The notes: a model not told the origin generated them from the letters alone. A stretch of 64,000 nucleotides of DNA from Paenarthrobacter sp. PH39-S1 (GCF_030063245.1 NZ_JASISR010000019.1:1-64000), one strand, 5' to 3'; shown: positions 18,036 through 27,096, counted from the first letter of the stretch. A program made the numbers and translations.

Positions 18036-18554
18036 ATGGCCGGCGATACCAGCACAGCAGATAATTCCGTCCCCGTTCGGGCAGCGGTGGATTCCAACGT
18101 GCCCGCCGTCCCTCTGGTGACGACTGAGCGGCAGCACGCACCGGCGGCCCGGACCAGCGCGGGCACCGGGACGCCCGCCAGCGGGGAGAGTTTCTACGCC
18201 GCCGTCGGCGGTCACGAAACCTTCGTGAAACTGGTGCATGTCTTCTATCAGGGCATTGCACAGGACCCGCTGTTGCGGCCGATGTACCCGGAAGACGATC
18301 TGGGCCCCGCGGAGGAACGGATGCGCATGTTCCTCGAGCAGTATTGGGGTGGTCCGAGAACGTATCTGGAACAGCGCGGCCACCCTCGGCTGCGGATGCG
18401 CCACATCCCGTTCGCCGTGACGCCGCAGGCCCGCGACCGCTGGCTGCTGCACATGCGCGCCGGCGTGGACGCGGTGAATCTACCCCCACTTTACGAGGCA
18501 ACACTTTGGGACTATCTGGAACGCGCGGCCCACTCCATGGTGAACTCGGCGTAA
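18036..18554 (+). CDS. glbO: group II truncated hemoglobin (trHbO-like)
   Basis: This 172-residue globin has a disordered N-terminal extension of about 50 residues, then a 2-on-2 globin: Tyr71 (B10 position), the YWGGPRTY segment with Tyr110, proximal His123 in RMRHIPFAV, and Trp136. These match group II truncated globins, which bind O2 and may handle NO or peroxides. It lies 14 bases after the MscS gene, same strand. Confidence 0.9.
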   Translation: MAGDTSTADNSVPVRAAVDSNVPAVPLVTTERQHAPAARTSAGTGTPASGESFYAAVGGHETFVKLVHVFYQGIAQDPLLRPMYPEDDLGPAEERMRMFLEQYWGGPRTYLEQRGHPRLRMRHIPFAVTPQARDRWLLHMRAGVDAVNLPPLYEATLWDYLERAAHSMVNSA

Positions 18555-18653
18555 GGGCTCCACCCTCCCCTTCGCCACAGTCCGGCGGGCGGCCGGCAGT
18601 CCTCGCGCGCCGCGGGCAACCGTTTGACGGCCCTGCTCCTGTGCTGGGACCGG

Positions 18654-19322
18654 TCAGATGATTGCTGCCGGCCGGATCAACACATGCCCGCGTCCGGTGC
18701 TCAGGCGCAGCCAACGCTCGGAGCCGAACAACACCGCAGTTTCGTCCGGTGCCACGAATCCCAGCGCGTACGCTGCAAAGGCCGCACCCGCGGGCAGGGC
18801 CGGGGCGATGCCGGGAACAGGCCGCCCCCAAACGGCTGCCCGTGCATTGTTGACGATCATCGCCCCCGGATTCACGGGAATTATCTGTGCCACCTCCCGG
18901 ACACCGTCCTTGGCCACCCGGATGAGGGTTTCGGCATCGATTTCCTGCAGCCGGTCCCAACCTCCGCGCGGTGCGCTGATACCGGCCCAGGATTCGTGGA
19001 CCGTCATCGGGGGCACCGCCAGCCGGACGTCGTCGGCCGCCATTCGCGCCAGACGGTCGGAGACCGCGGCCAACGGCACGGTCACGTCCACGTCAGACGG
19101 GGTGTGCAGGGCCATCGTTCGCAGCCCCAGAACCGTCGGGGTTCCCTCGCCCAGCAGCTTCGGCCGCATCACGCACACATACGCCGCCAGCACGGAACCG
19201 ACGGCCTGCAGCCGGACGGCGCCGTCGTCGGCCGCTCGTGCGCGGGAAATGAAGGTGCGCAGATCCGCTACGGTTCCCGCGTCGGCAAGCTCTAGGGTCT
19301 GCTGCGCTGTCGACGTTGTCAT
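18654..19322 (-). CDS. conserved hypothetical protein
   Basis: This 222-residue soluble protein has no membrane segment or motif that I recognise. Its ATG overlaps the stop of the upstream thioesterase gene by four bases (ATGA), so the two are translationally coupled. It may serve in the same pathway as that thioesterase, but nothing in the sequence fixes a role. Confidence 0.7.
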   Translation of the reverse strand: MTTSTAQQTLELADAGTVADLRTFISRARAADDGAVRLQAVGSVLAAYVCVMRPKLLGEGTPTVLGLRTMALHTPSDVDVTVPLAAVSDRLARMAADDVRLAVPPMTVHESWAGISAPRGGWDRLQEIDAETLIRVAKDGVREVAQIIPVNPGAMIVNNARAAVWGRPVPGIAPALPAGAAFAAYALGFVAPDETAVLFGSERWLRLSTGRGHVLIRPAAII

Positions 19323-19912
19323 GAGCGGACCCGTGCCGTGGAGCCCGCTGCCCTAGAATCCGCTGCAGTAGAGCGCGCCGTCGCAGAGCCCCCTGTCGGG
19401 GAGAAATTTGGAGCCGCTTCCACTGCGGCGTCCGGCCAAGGCCGGCGGCGAAAGGACACCGGATCGCCGAGCCACGTTTCCAGGGCATGGCGCTGGTGGG
19501 CACTGAGCCGGACCGGACGCCCCGTCAGGCGGGAAACCATGACCACACCCGAGCTGGCTTGGGCGTAGATCACGGAGTCATCCTTCTCCCCCACGGTGTA
19601 GCCGAATTCGAAGCTGGAGCCTCCCAGCCGGGTGACCCAGATGTTGACGAAGACCGGCTCCGGCCGGAACACCAACGGCGCCAGGTACTCGATCTCATGC
19701 CGGCCCACCAAGGTATACAGATCCTCGCCGACCAGATCGTCAAACGACTCGTCGGGGCCCGTCCCGGGCGCAGCCGCGGCTCCCAGCGGCGTGTGGAAAA
19801 GCTGCACCCGTCCGTCCTCCAGATACTGCAGATACGTCACGTTATTCACATGTCCGTAGGAATCAATATCGCCGAAGCGGATCTGCACGGGAATCTGGAT
19901 CATTGTTGCCAT
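19319..19912 (-). CDS. acyl-CoA thioesterase, hotdog fold (4HBT)
   Basis: This 197-residue protein starts with the 4HBT signature RFGDIDSYGHVNNVTYLQY, where the aspartate (FGDID) is the usual catalytic acid. It would hydrolyse acyl-CoA thioesters. The fold occupies about the first 150 residues and a low-complexity Ser/Ala/Arg tail follows. It is coupled to the downstream hypothetical gene by a four-base overlap and is divergent from tesB. Confidence 0.88.
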   Translation of the reverse strand: MATMIQIPVQIRFGDIDSYGHVNNVTYLQYLEDGRVQLFHTPLGAAAAPGTGPDESFDDLVGEDLYTLVGRHEIEYLAPLVFRPEPVFVNIWVTRLGGSSFEFGYTVGEKDDSVIYAQASSGVVMVSRLTGRPVRLSAHQRHALETWLGDPVSFRRRPWPDAAVEAAPNFSPTGGSATARSTAADSRAAGSTARVRS

Positions 19913-20005
19913 TCATCCATCATCCCGCAGCCGCCCGAAGCCAACCAATCGTGTTTCCTGCCACGAATGTTTGAGCACCTCGGGATTGACACATAGAGTC
20001 TTTTC

Positions 20006-20926
20006 ATGACTGACTCCCCCGCGGTACAGGACCCAATGACCACTCTGCTGGAGCTGCTGGATCTCAGTGAGGCCGATGGAGCCCATACCGACGAGGAGAT
20101 CTTCGTTGGCGTCTCGCAACCGCAGCCCGCCCAGCGTGTTTTTGGCGGCCAGGTCCTCTCCCAGTCCCTGATTGCAGCCATCCGGACCGTGGACGAGAAT
20201 CGGCCGGTGCATTCGATGCACGGATACTTCCTGCGTCCGGGCGATGCGGACCAGCCGATCACCTTCGGCGTACAGCGGCTGCGCGACGGGCGGTCATTCT
20301 CGGCCCGCCGCACCCACGCCTATCAGAACGGCGTCCCGATCCTGTCCATGATCGCGTCCTTCCAGGTTCCCGATATCGGCATCGACCATCAGGACCAGAT
20401 GCCGCAGGATGTTCCCGACCCCGATTCCCTGCCCAGTGCCGCGGAATTGCTGGGCAAATTCGACCACCCGGTCGCTCAGTCCTGGGCCTTCGGGCGTCCG
20501 TTTGATATCAGGCACGTCGAGAGCAGCATTTATCTGAGCGTGGACGGCATCCGCGCGCCTCATCAGGGTGTGTGGATCAAAACCGTTGGTGCCATGCCCG
20601 ACGACGCCAATCTGCACCGGGCGGCGCTGGCCTATGCCAGCGACTACACGCTGCTGGAGCCGACCCTGCGCCGGCACGGCATCAGCTGGATTTCCAAGGG
20701 CCTGAGCATCGCCAGCCTGGACCACGCCATGTGGTGGCACCGCCCGGTCCGCGTTGATGACTGGCTGCTGTATGTCACCGAATCCCCCAGCGCTTCCGGG
20801 GCACGCGGACTTAACACCGGTAAAATCTTCAACCGCGCCGGACAGTTGGTGGCCTCCGTGGCGCAGGAGGGCATGATCCGGGTCCCCGTGGAAACCATTA
20901 CGGCCGGGGACCAGGGCGCGCCGTGA
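20006..20926 (+). CDS. tesB: acyl-CoA thioesterase II
   Basis: This 306-residue double-hotdog thioesterase has the TesB signatures VFGGQVLSQSLIAA, HSMHGYFLRPGD, FSARRTHAYQNG, and SLDHAMWWHRP near the C-terminus. It hydrolyses medium- and long-chain acyl-CoA. The gene is complete. It ends before a perfect hairpin (21044-21074) that separates it from the convergent ettA. Confidence 0.93.
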   Translation: MTDSPAVQDPMTTLLELLDLSEADGAHTDEEIFVGVSQPQPAQRVFGGQVLSQSLIAAIRTVDENRPVHSMHGYFLRPGDADQPITFGVQRLRDGRSFSARRTHAYQNGVPILSMIASFQVPDIGIDHQDQMPQDVPDPDSLPSAAELLGKFDHPVAQSWAFGRPFDIRHVESSIYLSVDGIRAPHQGVWIKTVGAMPDDANLHRAALAYASDYTLLEPTLRRHGISWISKGLSIASLDHAMWWHRPVRVDDWLLYVTESPSASGARGLNTGKIFNRAGQLVASVAQEGMIRVPVETITAGDQGAP

Positions 20927-21043
20927 TCTGCCTCCGTCGCTTCATATGGTGCGGACAAGTCGTGGCCGACGAGTCAGTGCCGTCGAGTCAGTTCCGATAA
21001 CGCAGAGCCGATAACGCAGTGCAAAGAAAGCAATGCGGAGAAC

Positions 21044-21074
21044 GCAATGGCCGGTCCACGGGACCGGCCATTGC
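21044..21074. terminator. perfect hairpin between tesB and ettA
   Basis: GCAATGGCCGGTCC (21044-21057), loop ACG and GGACCGGCCATTGC (21061-21074) form a 14-bp perfect stem between two converging genes. No long U tract, but position and stability suit a bidirectional terminator. Confidence 0.65.
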
Positions 21075-21126
21075 TGTCGCCGGCTACGTTCGCCGTCGTA
21101 CTCCTCCAGCGGAGTACCCCGCTGGC

Positions 21127-22809
21127 CTAGCCGCGGGTGAGCCGGCGATGCGTCACACTGTGCGGCCGGGCGGCGTCGGCACCGAGGCGCTCGATCTTAT
21201 TGGCCTCATACGAGTCGAAGTTCCCCTCGAACCAGTACCAGCTGGCCGGACTGTCATCGGTGCCTTCATAGGCCAGGATGTGGGTTGCCACCCGGTCCAG
21301 GAACCAACGATCGTGCGAGACGACGACGGCGCAACCGGGGAAATCGAGCAGCGCATTTTCCAGGCTGCTCAGCGTTTCGACGTCCAGGTCGTTAGTGGGC
21401 TCATCGAGCAGCAGCAGGTTTCCGCCCTGCTTCAGGGTCATCGCCAGGTTCAGCCGGTTGCGTTCACCACCGGAGAGCACGCCTGCCTTCTTCTGCTGGT
21501 CAGGTCCCTTGAAACCGAAGGCGGCAACATAGGCACGGGAGGGCATCTCCACCTGGCCCACTTGGATGTAGTCCAGGCCGTCGGAAACAACCTCCCACAA
21601 GGTCTTGTTCGGGTCGATCCCGCCGCGGCTCTGGTCCACGTACGAGACCTTCACGGAGTCGCCGACCTTGAGTTCGCCGCCGTCGAGCGGTTCCAGACCG
21701 ACAATCGTCTTGAACAACGTCGTCTTGCCAACGCCGTTGGGCCCGATGACGCCGACGATTCCGTTGCGCGGCAGGCTGAAGGACAGCCCGTCGATCAGCA
21801 CGCGGTCCTCATACCCCTTCTGCAGGTTCTTCGCCTCAAGCACCACGCCGCCCAAGCGCGGGCCGGGCGGAATCTGGATCTCCTCGAAGTCCAGTTTCCT
21901 GGTACGGTCCGCCTCGGCGGCCATCTCCTCGTACCGGGCCAGACGCGCCTTGGACTTGGTCTGGCGGCCCTTGGCGTTGGAACGGACCCAATCCAATTCC
22001 TCCGTCAGACGCTTCGCCTGCTTCGCGTCCTTCTTGCCCTGGACCTCCAGACGAGCACGCTTCTTCTCCAGATAGGTGGAGTAGTTGCCCTCATAGGGGT
22101 ACAGATGGCCGCGGTCAACCTCGGCGATCCACTGCGCCACGTGGTCCAGGAAGTACCTGTCGTGGGTGACGGCAAGCACGGCGCCGGCGTAGCTGGTCAG
22201 ATGCTGCTCCAGCCACAACACACTTTCCGCATCCAAGTGGTTGGTTGGCTCGTCCAGCAGCAGCAGGTCCGGATTCTGCAGCAGCAGCTTGCACAAGGCC
22301 ACGCGGCGGCGCTCACCACCGGAGAGCACCGTGACATCCGCGTCACCCGGGGGGCAGCGCAACGCATCCATGGCCTGTTCCAGCTGAGAATCCAGATCCC
22401 AGGCATCCGCCGCGTCAATGGCCTCCTGCAGCTTGCCCATCTCCTCGAGCAGCACATCAAAGTCAGCGTCAGGGCTGGCCATCTCTTCGGAAATCTCGTT
22501 AAAACGCTGAATCTTGCCGTGGATCTCGGCGACGCCTTCCTGGACATTGCCCAGAACGGTCTTTTCCTCATTTAATGGCGGCTCCTGCAGCAGAATCCCC
22601 ACCGTGTATCCGGGGCTCAGCCGCGCCTCACCATTGGAAGGCGTATCGAGTCCGGCCATAATCTTCAAAATGGTGGACTTACCCGCACCGTTCGGCCCCA
22701 CGACGCCGATCTTGGCGCCGGGGAAGAACGACATGCTTACGTCGTCAAGGATTACTTTTTCGCCAACAGCCTTACGGGCCTTGGTCATTGTGTAGATAAA
22801 TTCCGCCAT
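21127..22809 (-). CDS. ettA: energy-dependent translational throttle protein, ABC-F family
   Basis: This 560-residue soluble protein has two ABC ATPase domains: Walker A GPNGAGKST and signature LSGGERRRV in the first, GPNGVGKTT and LSGGERNR in the second, joined by the P-site tRNA-interaction linker. EttA binds the ribosomal E site and gates translation according to ATP level. The length and N-terminus (MAEFIYTMTKARK) match the family, which makes EttA more likely than an antibiotic-resistance ABC-F. Confidence 0.94.
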   Translation of the reverse strand: MAEFIYTMTKARKAVGEKVILDDVSMSFFPGAKIGVVGPNGAGKSTILKIMAGLDTPSNGEARLSPGYTVGILLQEPPLNEEKTVLGNVQEGVAEIHGKIQRFNEISEEMASPDADFDVLLEEMGKLQEAIDAADAWDLDSQLEQAMDALRCPPGDADVTVLSGGERRRVALCKLLLQNPDLLLLDEPTNHLDAESVLWLEQHLTSYAGAVLAVTHDRYFLDHVAQWIAEVDRGHLYPYEGNYSTYLEKKRARLEVQGKKDAKQAKRLTEELDWVRSNAKGRQTKSKARLARYEEMAAEADRTRKLDFEEIQIPPGPRLGGVVLEAKNLQKGYEDRVLIDGLSFSLPRNGIVGVIGPNGVGKTTLFKTIVGLEPLDGGELKVGDSVKVSYVDQSRGGIDPNKTLWEVVSDGLDYIQVGQVEMPSRAYVAAFGFKGPDQQKKAGVLSGGERNRLNLAMTLKQGGNLLLLDEPTNDLDVETLSSLENALLDFPGCAVVVSHDRWFLDRVATHILAYEGTDDSPASWYWFEGNFDSYEANKIERLGADAARPHSVTHRRLTRG

Positions 22810-22863
22810 GCATCAAGGCTAGCCGGTGCCGGAGCATAACTCACATTCCCCGCACCTGACGGT

Positions 22864-22929
22864 CCCGGTCTGCGGCCGGCCCAGTCCCGGTCTGCGGCCG
22901 GCCCAGTCCCGGTCTGCGGCCGGCCCTAC
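22864..22929 (+). repeat. 22-bp tandem repeat between ssb and ettA
   Basis: Three head-to-tail copies of CCCGGTCTGCGGCCGGCCCAGT (starting at 22864, 22886 and 22908), the last slightly altered. Each contains the palindrome GGCCGGCC. They lie directly after the ssb stop and 55 bp before the ettA start on the minus strand. Confidence 0.9.
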
Positions 22930-23504
22930 TAATAAGGCGGGTCAGCCGCCAGAACCTCCCCCGTTGACTCGTTCACCAGTCCGACACCGTCCAGGGCGGA
23001 CACATCATCAGGAACGTCCAACGCCCCCGTTCCCTGCTCGTCAGTAGAGTCCGTCGCCGATCCGGACCCACCGTCCTGACCAGGGCCACCGCCCTCCTTC
23101 AGCCCACCGTCGTCCTCTGCGGGAGCAGCCGCCTCCTTGCGTGGCGCGGTACTGCGCTGGAAAACCGCAGTTCCCCAGAACAAGTCGTGGCCCAACGTGT
23201 CGGCATCAAGGTCGGCCGATGTCCCGGTCTTCCCGTCGTCCTTGATCCACTGCCGCAGTTTCAGCCTGCCGGTCACGATGACCCGCTGACCCTTATTGAC
23301 GCTGAAGGCCGTGTTCTGGGCCAGCTGGCGGAACGTGGAGACGTGATACCAATTGGTGTCTCCGTCCACCCACTCGTTGGTGGCTTTGTCCTGCTTCCGC
23401 TCAACGGACCCCAGCTCAAAGCTCGCTATACATACGCCCGCGTCTGTGGTGAAGCGCCGAACCTCGGTTGCAACGAACCCCCGGACCGTAATCACATCGC
23501 TCAT
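22929..23504 (-). CDS. ssb: single-stranded DNA-binding protein
   Basis: This 191-residue OB-fold protein (MSDVITVRGFVATEV, then DTNWYHVSTF and KGQRVIVTGRLK) binds ssDNA. The C-terminal half is a long acidic Gly/Asp-rich tail ending in DPPY, not the usual DDDIPF-like tip that recruits partner proteins, so it is probably an accessory SSB rather than the replicative one beside rpsR. The ATG at 23504 has GAGGAAAGG upstream. Confidence 0.88.
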   Translation of the reverse strand: MSDVITVRGFVATEVRRFTTDAGVCIASFELGSVERKQDKATNEWVDGDTNWYHVSTFRQLAQNTAFSVNKGQRVIVTGRLKLRQWIKDDGKTGTSADLDADTLGHDLFWGTAVFQRSTAPRKEAAAPAEDDGGLKEGGGPGQDGGSGSATDSTDEQGTGALDVPDDVSALDGVGLVNESTGEVLAADPPY

Positions 23505-23754
23505 CGCTATGCCTTTCCTCGTGCCACCGATGGCGGCCCTGTGCAGATGCTTCAAGCAAACTGTGCGGCAGACTTGTTGGCCAGAGGCGACGCACCTTCT
23601 GTGTGGATGCTGCTCGGCATCTTGGCCTGTGGAGGAGGGAACGTGATAATGGAGCTTGAGGAAAAGCGGGGACGGCTGCCCCGTGCGCGGGACACAGCCT
23701 CCCTGACAATGGCCGGACCGCTGATCAGCCCAATCACTGTTGCTGGCCGGAAAG

Positions 23755-23827
23755 TGCCCCCGACGCGACTCGAACGCGTAACCTACGGATTAGAAGGCCG
23801 TTGCTCTATCCATTGAGCTACGGGGGC
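23755..23827 (-). tRNA. tRNA-Arg(TCT)
   Basis: A 73-nt cloverleaf: acceptor GCCCCCG / CGGGGGC, anticodon loop CTTCTAA giving anticodon TCT, and T arm with GTTCGAGTC. CCA is not encoded. It sits at the edge of the decayed accessory region, which lies on its 5' side. Confidence 0.93.
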
Positions 23828-24304
23828 GACCTTGAAATACTACTACGTGGCCCCGCCCACCACGCTCACGACAGGCGGCGGCAGCAGGGCAGCTTTCACC
23901 GGTCCCCTGAATAATTCCCGTTGATGGCGCTACAGCGCGCCATCGGCTGACCTCTTGAGTCTGGGCAATCCGTAAACGTAAGCCGCCCTTGCACTTGACC
24001 GGATCGGTGGCCCCGACACCAGCACCACATCTGGGACAGGACAATGACCATGTTGACCGGTGGACAGCAGAGCCCGAACGAACCGGACGCTAACGGAATC
24101 ACTTATACAGGCCCAGCTAGGCCGCCAACTGGTTCCTCGAATTCGCGGGCTCCGGTGATCCAGGGGAGGCCAGGAAAGACGGAACCGTAGCTGTCGGCTG
24201 GATCCTCCAGAACGGTAGCGCTCACCGAATTCAAACGCAGACCCGGACGCTCCGGGCCTGCAGGCTCGAATCGAAGGGCGGATGAGCTTGCGTTCAAGCG
24301 TCAC
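23828..24304. other. non-coding or unrecognisable stretch
   Basis: About 480 bp beyond tRNA-Arg. Frames on both strands are open over parts of it, but none has a ribosome site and start, and none resembles a protein family I know. Given the decay on its right side, it is probably old gene debris. Confidence 0.5.
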
Positions 24305-24510
24305 CATGTATGGGTCAATGGTTACGTCCAGGCCAGAACCCACGGGGATGTCGCTGGTAGAAGCACATGATCCGCTGCTTGCCGAGGACTTCACTGCCGT
24401 CGGTCCGCTCGGCATTGTCCTCAGCAAGCAGGACTGACTGCGGCGCTACGCCAACGGCCGACGGAATAGTCCGGCTAACCCTGATAGTGGACGGCGATGG
24501 AAAACTGGCG
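24305..24510 (+). pseudogene. NTF2/SnoaL-like protein remnant
   Basis: Two adjacent frames together read like an NTF2-like (SnoaL) domain: GYVQARTHGDVAG in one frame (from 24314), then DPLLAEDFTAVGPLGIVLSK in another (from 24369), a segment typical of the family. The TGA at 24435 falls where a tryptophan codon is expected before LRRYANG. So a frameshift, a stop and loss of the 3' end are all present. Family recognition is from memory of the motif. Confidence 0.5.
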
Positions 24511-24559
24511 GGCGCACATGTGAGCGCGATCGGCGCGCGGCCCACCCGAATTTATCCTT

Positions 24560-24872
24560 CAGGCAGCCGCTGGGTCCTTCCTGGCCGCCGGCGGAAAGGC
24601 TGTCCCAGAACCTGTCGACCTCTTCCTGCGTTTCAACAACTGATGTGGAACGATATGGCCTCGCTGAACGTGAATTCCGGACCACCGTTGAGTGCCACGA
24701 ATTCCTGCCCCTCAAGTACAAAGTTAATGGTCATCGCCTGCCCTTCCGGCCCCGGCCCGACCTTGCCGTACCGGGCAACACTCAAGATCTCTGAATTCCT
24801 GAATATCGACGTATAGAACTGCGCCACAACCGGCGGGAATTCGCCCGGAACCAACCGCACTGCCGGCTGCAC
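24560..24872 (-). pseudogene. PhnB/VOC-family protein, frameshifted
   Basis: The minus strand encodes AQFYTSIFRNSEIL, EGQEFVALNGGPEFTFSEAI and FHISC, classic for PhnB-like VOC proteins, ending at a TGA. One base later the other frame continues ETQEEVDRFWDSLSAGG and GPSGCLKDKFGW. One extra T near 24638 (TGTTGAAACG for TGTGAAACG) explains the break. Beyond that, the C-terminal part is lost and the N-terminus is also unlike the family. Confidence 0.72.
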
Positions 24873-24967
24873 CTCTTTAGGGTGGCGCCGGCGCAGCGGA
24901 AAGGAAATACGTCAGCACGACGGCGGCGCGCCGGTGTAGGCGCTACCCACCGTCGTCGCTCGTCCTC

Positions 24968-25882
24968 ATGAGCACCGCGGTTTCGGGCCGCCACGGTGCC
25001 GAGGCCGGGTCCGCCGGCGGTTCGCGGGCCGGACACAACAGGATCAGCGGCGGCGCCTTGATCAGAACCGTCACGGCTGTGCCGGCGGAGGTTTTCAGGG
25101 TCCCAGCCGACGAGGTTAAGGCAGTGGTAGCCGACGACGGCGGGCCGGGGCTGAGCCTATGCGTTCCCATCGTGGTTCCCACGCTCGTGGAGGTGGCCCG
25201 TGATCCCGGTCTGGTCCGGGCGTGGTGATCCTCCTTATTCTCCTCTGGATCGGCACCGAGACCGTGTTGTCAATGACCGGCCGCACGGCGCTGCTGGTGT
25301 CGCCGCCGACGATCGGTCCTTGGCTGTCCGGACTTCCCGGGTCGGGTCTGGCCGCGCGGCGCCGGCTGGACGACACCGGGGACACCCTCGCCGGGGTGGT
25401 GATCGGAAGATATCGTCTGCAGGGGAACTCGAGGTGCCCGGCGCCCCCATCGGTGCTGAAGTCAACATGACAGCGTTCTGGGGTCACCACCTGCCCAGCC
25501 TGTCCGCCGGACTCCGACAAACGCTGGCGGATGCCTTGGCCACCCACACCAAACTGAATTTCGCAGCCATCGATATCGGCATCACCGACCTGCGGGAGGA
25601 CTCCGGCCCAGATGAAGGGACGAGCGCATGAGGATTACCGATGAGCTGCACCGGCTGATCCTTGGGCTGGACGGCGTCAGCACCGTCTACCCGGCCGATC
25701 CGTCGCGGCGAACCGCGGACGGCCGCCTGGCCGCAACCCTGACGCCCGGAGCCTCGGCGCCGGAGCCGGCCATCGTGGATCTGCGGATCGCTGATTCCCT
25801 GGCCACCGTGCGAATCCAGGCCGGACCGATGGGGGCCCCTGCCGGGTCGTGTGGTAATCACCGTTTCGCAGCAAGCCGCTGA
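24968..25882 (+). pseudogene. remnants of an Asp23/Gls24-like envelope-stress gene set
   Basis: Four consecutive open segments look like decayed members of an actinobacterial Asp23/Gls24 cluster. 24968-25228 reads ALIRTVTAVPAEVF and VPTLVEVARDP but stops where the conserved C-terminus should begin. 25222-25470 starts like a short membrane protein (VILLILLWIGTETVLSMTGR) and loses frame. The end of 25200-25631 (AFWGHHLPSLSAGLRQTLAD onward) is unrecognised. 25628-25882 (MRITDELHRLILGLDGVSTV) shifts frame before its end. Family assignment is tentative; that these are broken is better supported than what they were. Confidence 0.45.
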
Positions 25883-25959
25883 AATGCTTTGGAAATCCTG
25901 ATGCCGGCGGCCGGTCTGCCCGTCAGGCCGCCGGAACGGGATCGTTTGGCTATATCGAA

Positions 25960-26500
25960 GAGCGCCGAACGGATGGAACCCGGGGTGAGGATCGATGAAT
26001 GTGTTCCCACAGACATATCGTCCGCGGACTACTTGCAAAACCTCATTCTCGACAGTAAGGATGTTGAGGATCTCCTGAACGGCTTCGCCGGATTCTCGGC
26101 GCGGAGCCTGTCCTTCCCGGAGTGCGAGGTGGTCTGCGGCGTCACGCTCCTGCGAAGGAAACGGGCGAGGACCGTGGCCAGCAGCGGCCAACGAGCACTC
26201 GAGATGGACGAAATCCAGTACAGCTACGACGACGGGCCGTGTCTTAGCGCTTCCCGGGAACGCATCACCCAGCCGGAATCAGCCTGGCCGAGAATTATGT
26301 GTCGCAGACCGCCACCGCACTGCGGTTGATGGTGCGTTTTGCCCAGCGTGCTGCCAGAACGGTGGCTGAAGATCCGCCCGGCAGCGCCCGGGGAATCCCC
26401 CGTGGAATCCCCCCGGGAAATCATGTCGACGGGAATGCCGCGGCGACTTATCATTGGAAGACACGGTCGGTGAAGGTGAATGCACCTGCCGCGTGAGTTT
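25960..26500 (+). pseudogene. GAF-ANTAR-type regulator, internally deleted
   Basis: The frame from about 25970 encodes the N-terminus and part of a GAF domain seen in actinobacterial GAF/ANTAR antitermination regulators: YLQNLILDSKDVEDLLNG, GVTLLRRKRARTVASSG and YDDGPCLSASRE. After about 26265 it jumps, in a different frame, to AENYVSQTATALRLMVRFAQ, normally some 60 residues further on. The RNA-binding ANTAR domain is missing. A short duplication of GGGGAATCCCCC type lies at about 26390-26420. The product cannot be functional as a regulator. Confidence 0.7.
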
Positions 26501-26576
26501 CATGCAACACGGAAGGTGGCCGGCGCTGCCGGATTCGAGGGCGCAGTCGACCGCGGGTAATGCCGAGGAGGATCCC

Positions 26577-26999
26577 ATGGCTGAGACGAACGCGCCGAAA
26601 GGCGACCGCATAGGCAACGATTACCAGCGTGGCCCGAATCCCGATCCGGGCGGCGCGATCGATACGGGCGACAGCGCGGTGCCGCCGTATGAGGACAGAA
26701 GCGACGGGAACAACCGACCTAGGGACGGAACTGCCCGGGCCATGGGCAGCAAGGCGCCGCTGAAAGAGCCCGCTCAGCCCGGATCGGATACAACGCCGGA
26801 GGACGCTGCAATGGCTCCCAAAGATGTGGGCGAGAGCATCGGGCGGCGCGGCGAGGACGCGGCGGACAAGGACGGCAAAGAGTCGGGCAGGGAAGATACC
26901 GGCCGCAAGGGCAAGACAGCGCGCCCAACGGGGACGTCCGGGCCGCGTGACGAGACCAGCATCCAGCCTCAGGAGGGCAATACCGGAAAGTCCAACTGA
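26577..26999 (+). CDS. small hydrophilic disordered protein
   Basis: This 140-residue protein is rich in Gly, Asp, Lys, Pro and Arg, with no cysteine after the start and no hydrophobic core, in the style of LEA-like or stress-associated disordered proteins. The ATG at 26577 has a near-perfect AGGAGG site; the longer open frame upstream belongs to the decayed GAF gene. It converges on the catalase gene across a hairpin (27076-27096). Function unknown. Confidence 0.7.
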   Translation: MAETNAPKGDRIGNDYQRGPNPDPGGAIDTGDSAVPPYEDRSDGNNRPRDGTARAMGSKAPLKEPAQPGSDTTPEDAAMAPKDVGESIGRRGEDAADKDGKESGREDTGRKGKTARPTGTSGPRDETSIQPQEGNTGKSN

Positions 27000-27075
27000 T
27001 GTCCTGAGCTGCTGTCTGTCCGGAGCCACCCTCGGACGTGAGTCACTGTCGGGCGGGCGCGAGGCACTGTCGGGT

Positions 27076-27096
27076 GGGCCGACGCAAAGTCGGCCC
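27076..27096. terminator. hairpin between convergent small gene and katE
   Basis: GGGCCGAC (27076-27083), loop GCAAA and GTCGGCCC (27089-27096) form a perfect 8-bp stem between two converging genes. Two copies of CACTGTCGGG lie just before it. Confidence 0.55.

Noticed and set aside
21019-22575. 518-codon plus-strand open frame opposite ettA
   Set aside because: Antisense to an ABC-F gene with full motifs; composition of a shadow frame.
23755-23827. tRNA-Arg as the attachment site of an integrated island
   Set aside because: The decayed region is on the 5' side of the tRNA, whereas integrases usually use the 3' end; no integrase gene or tRNA 3'-end duplication is visible.
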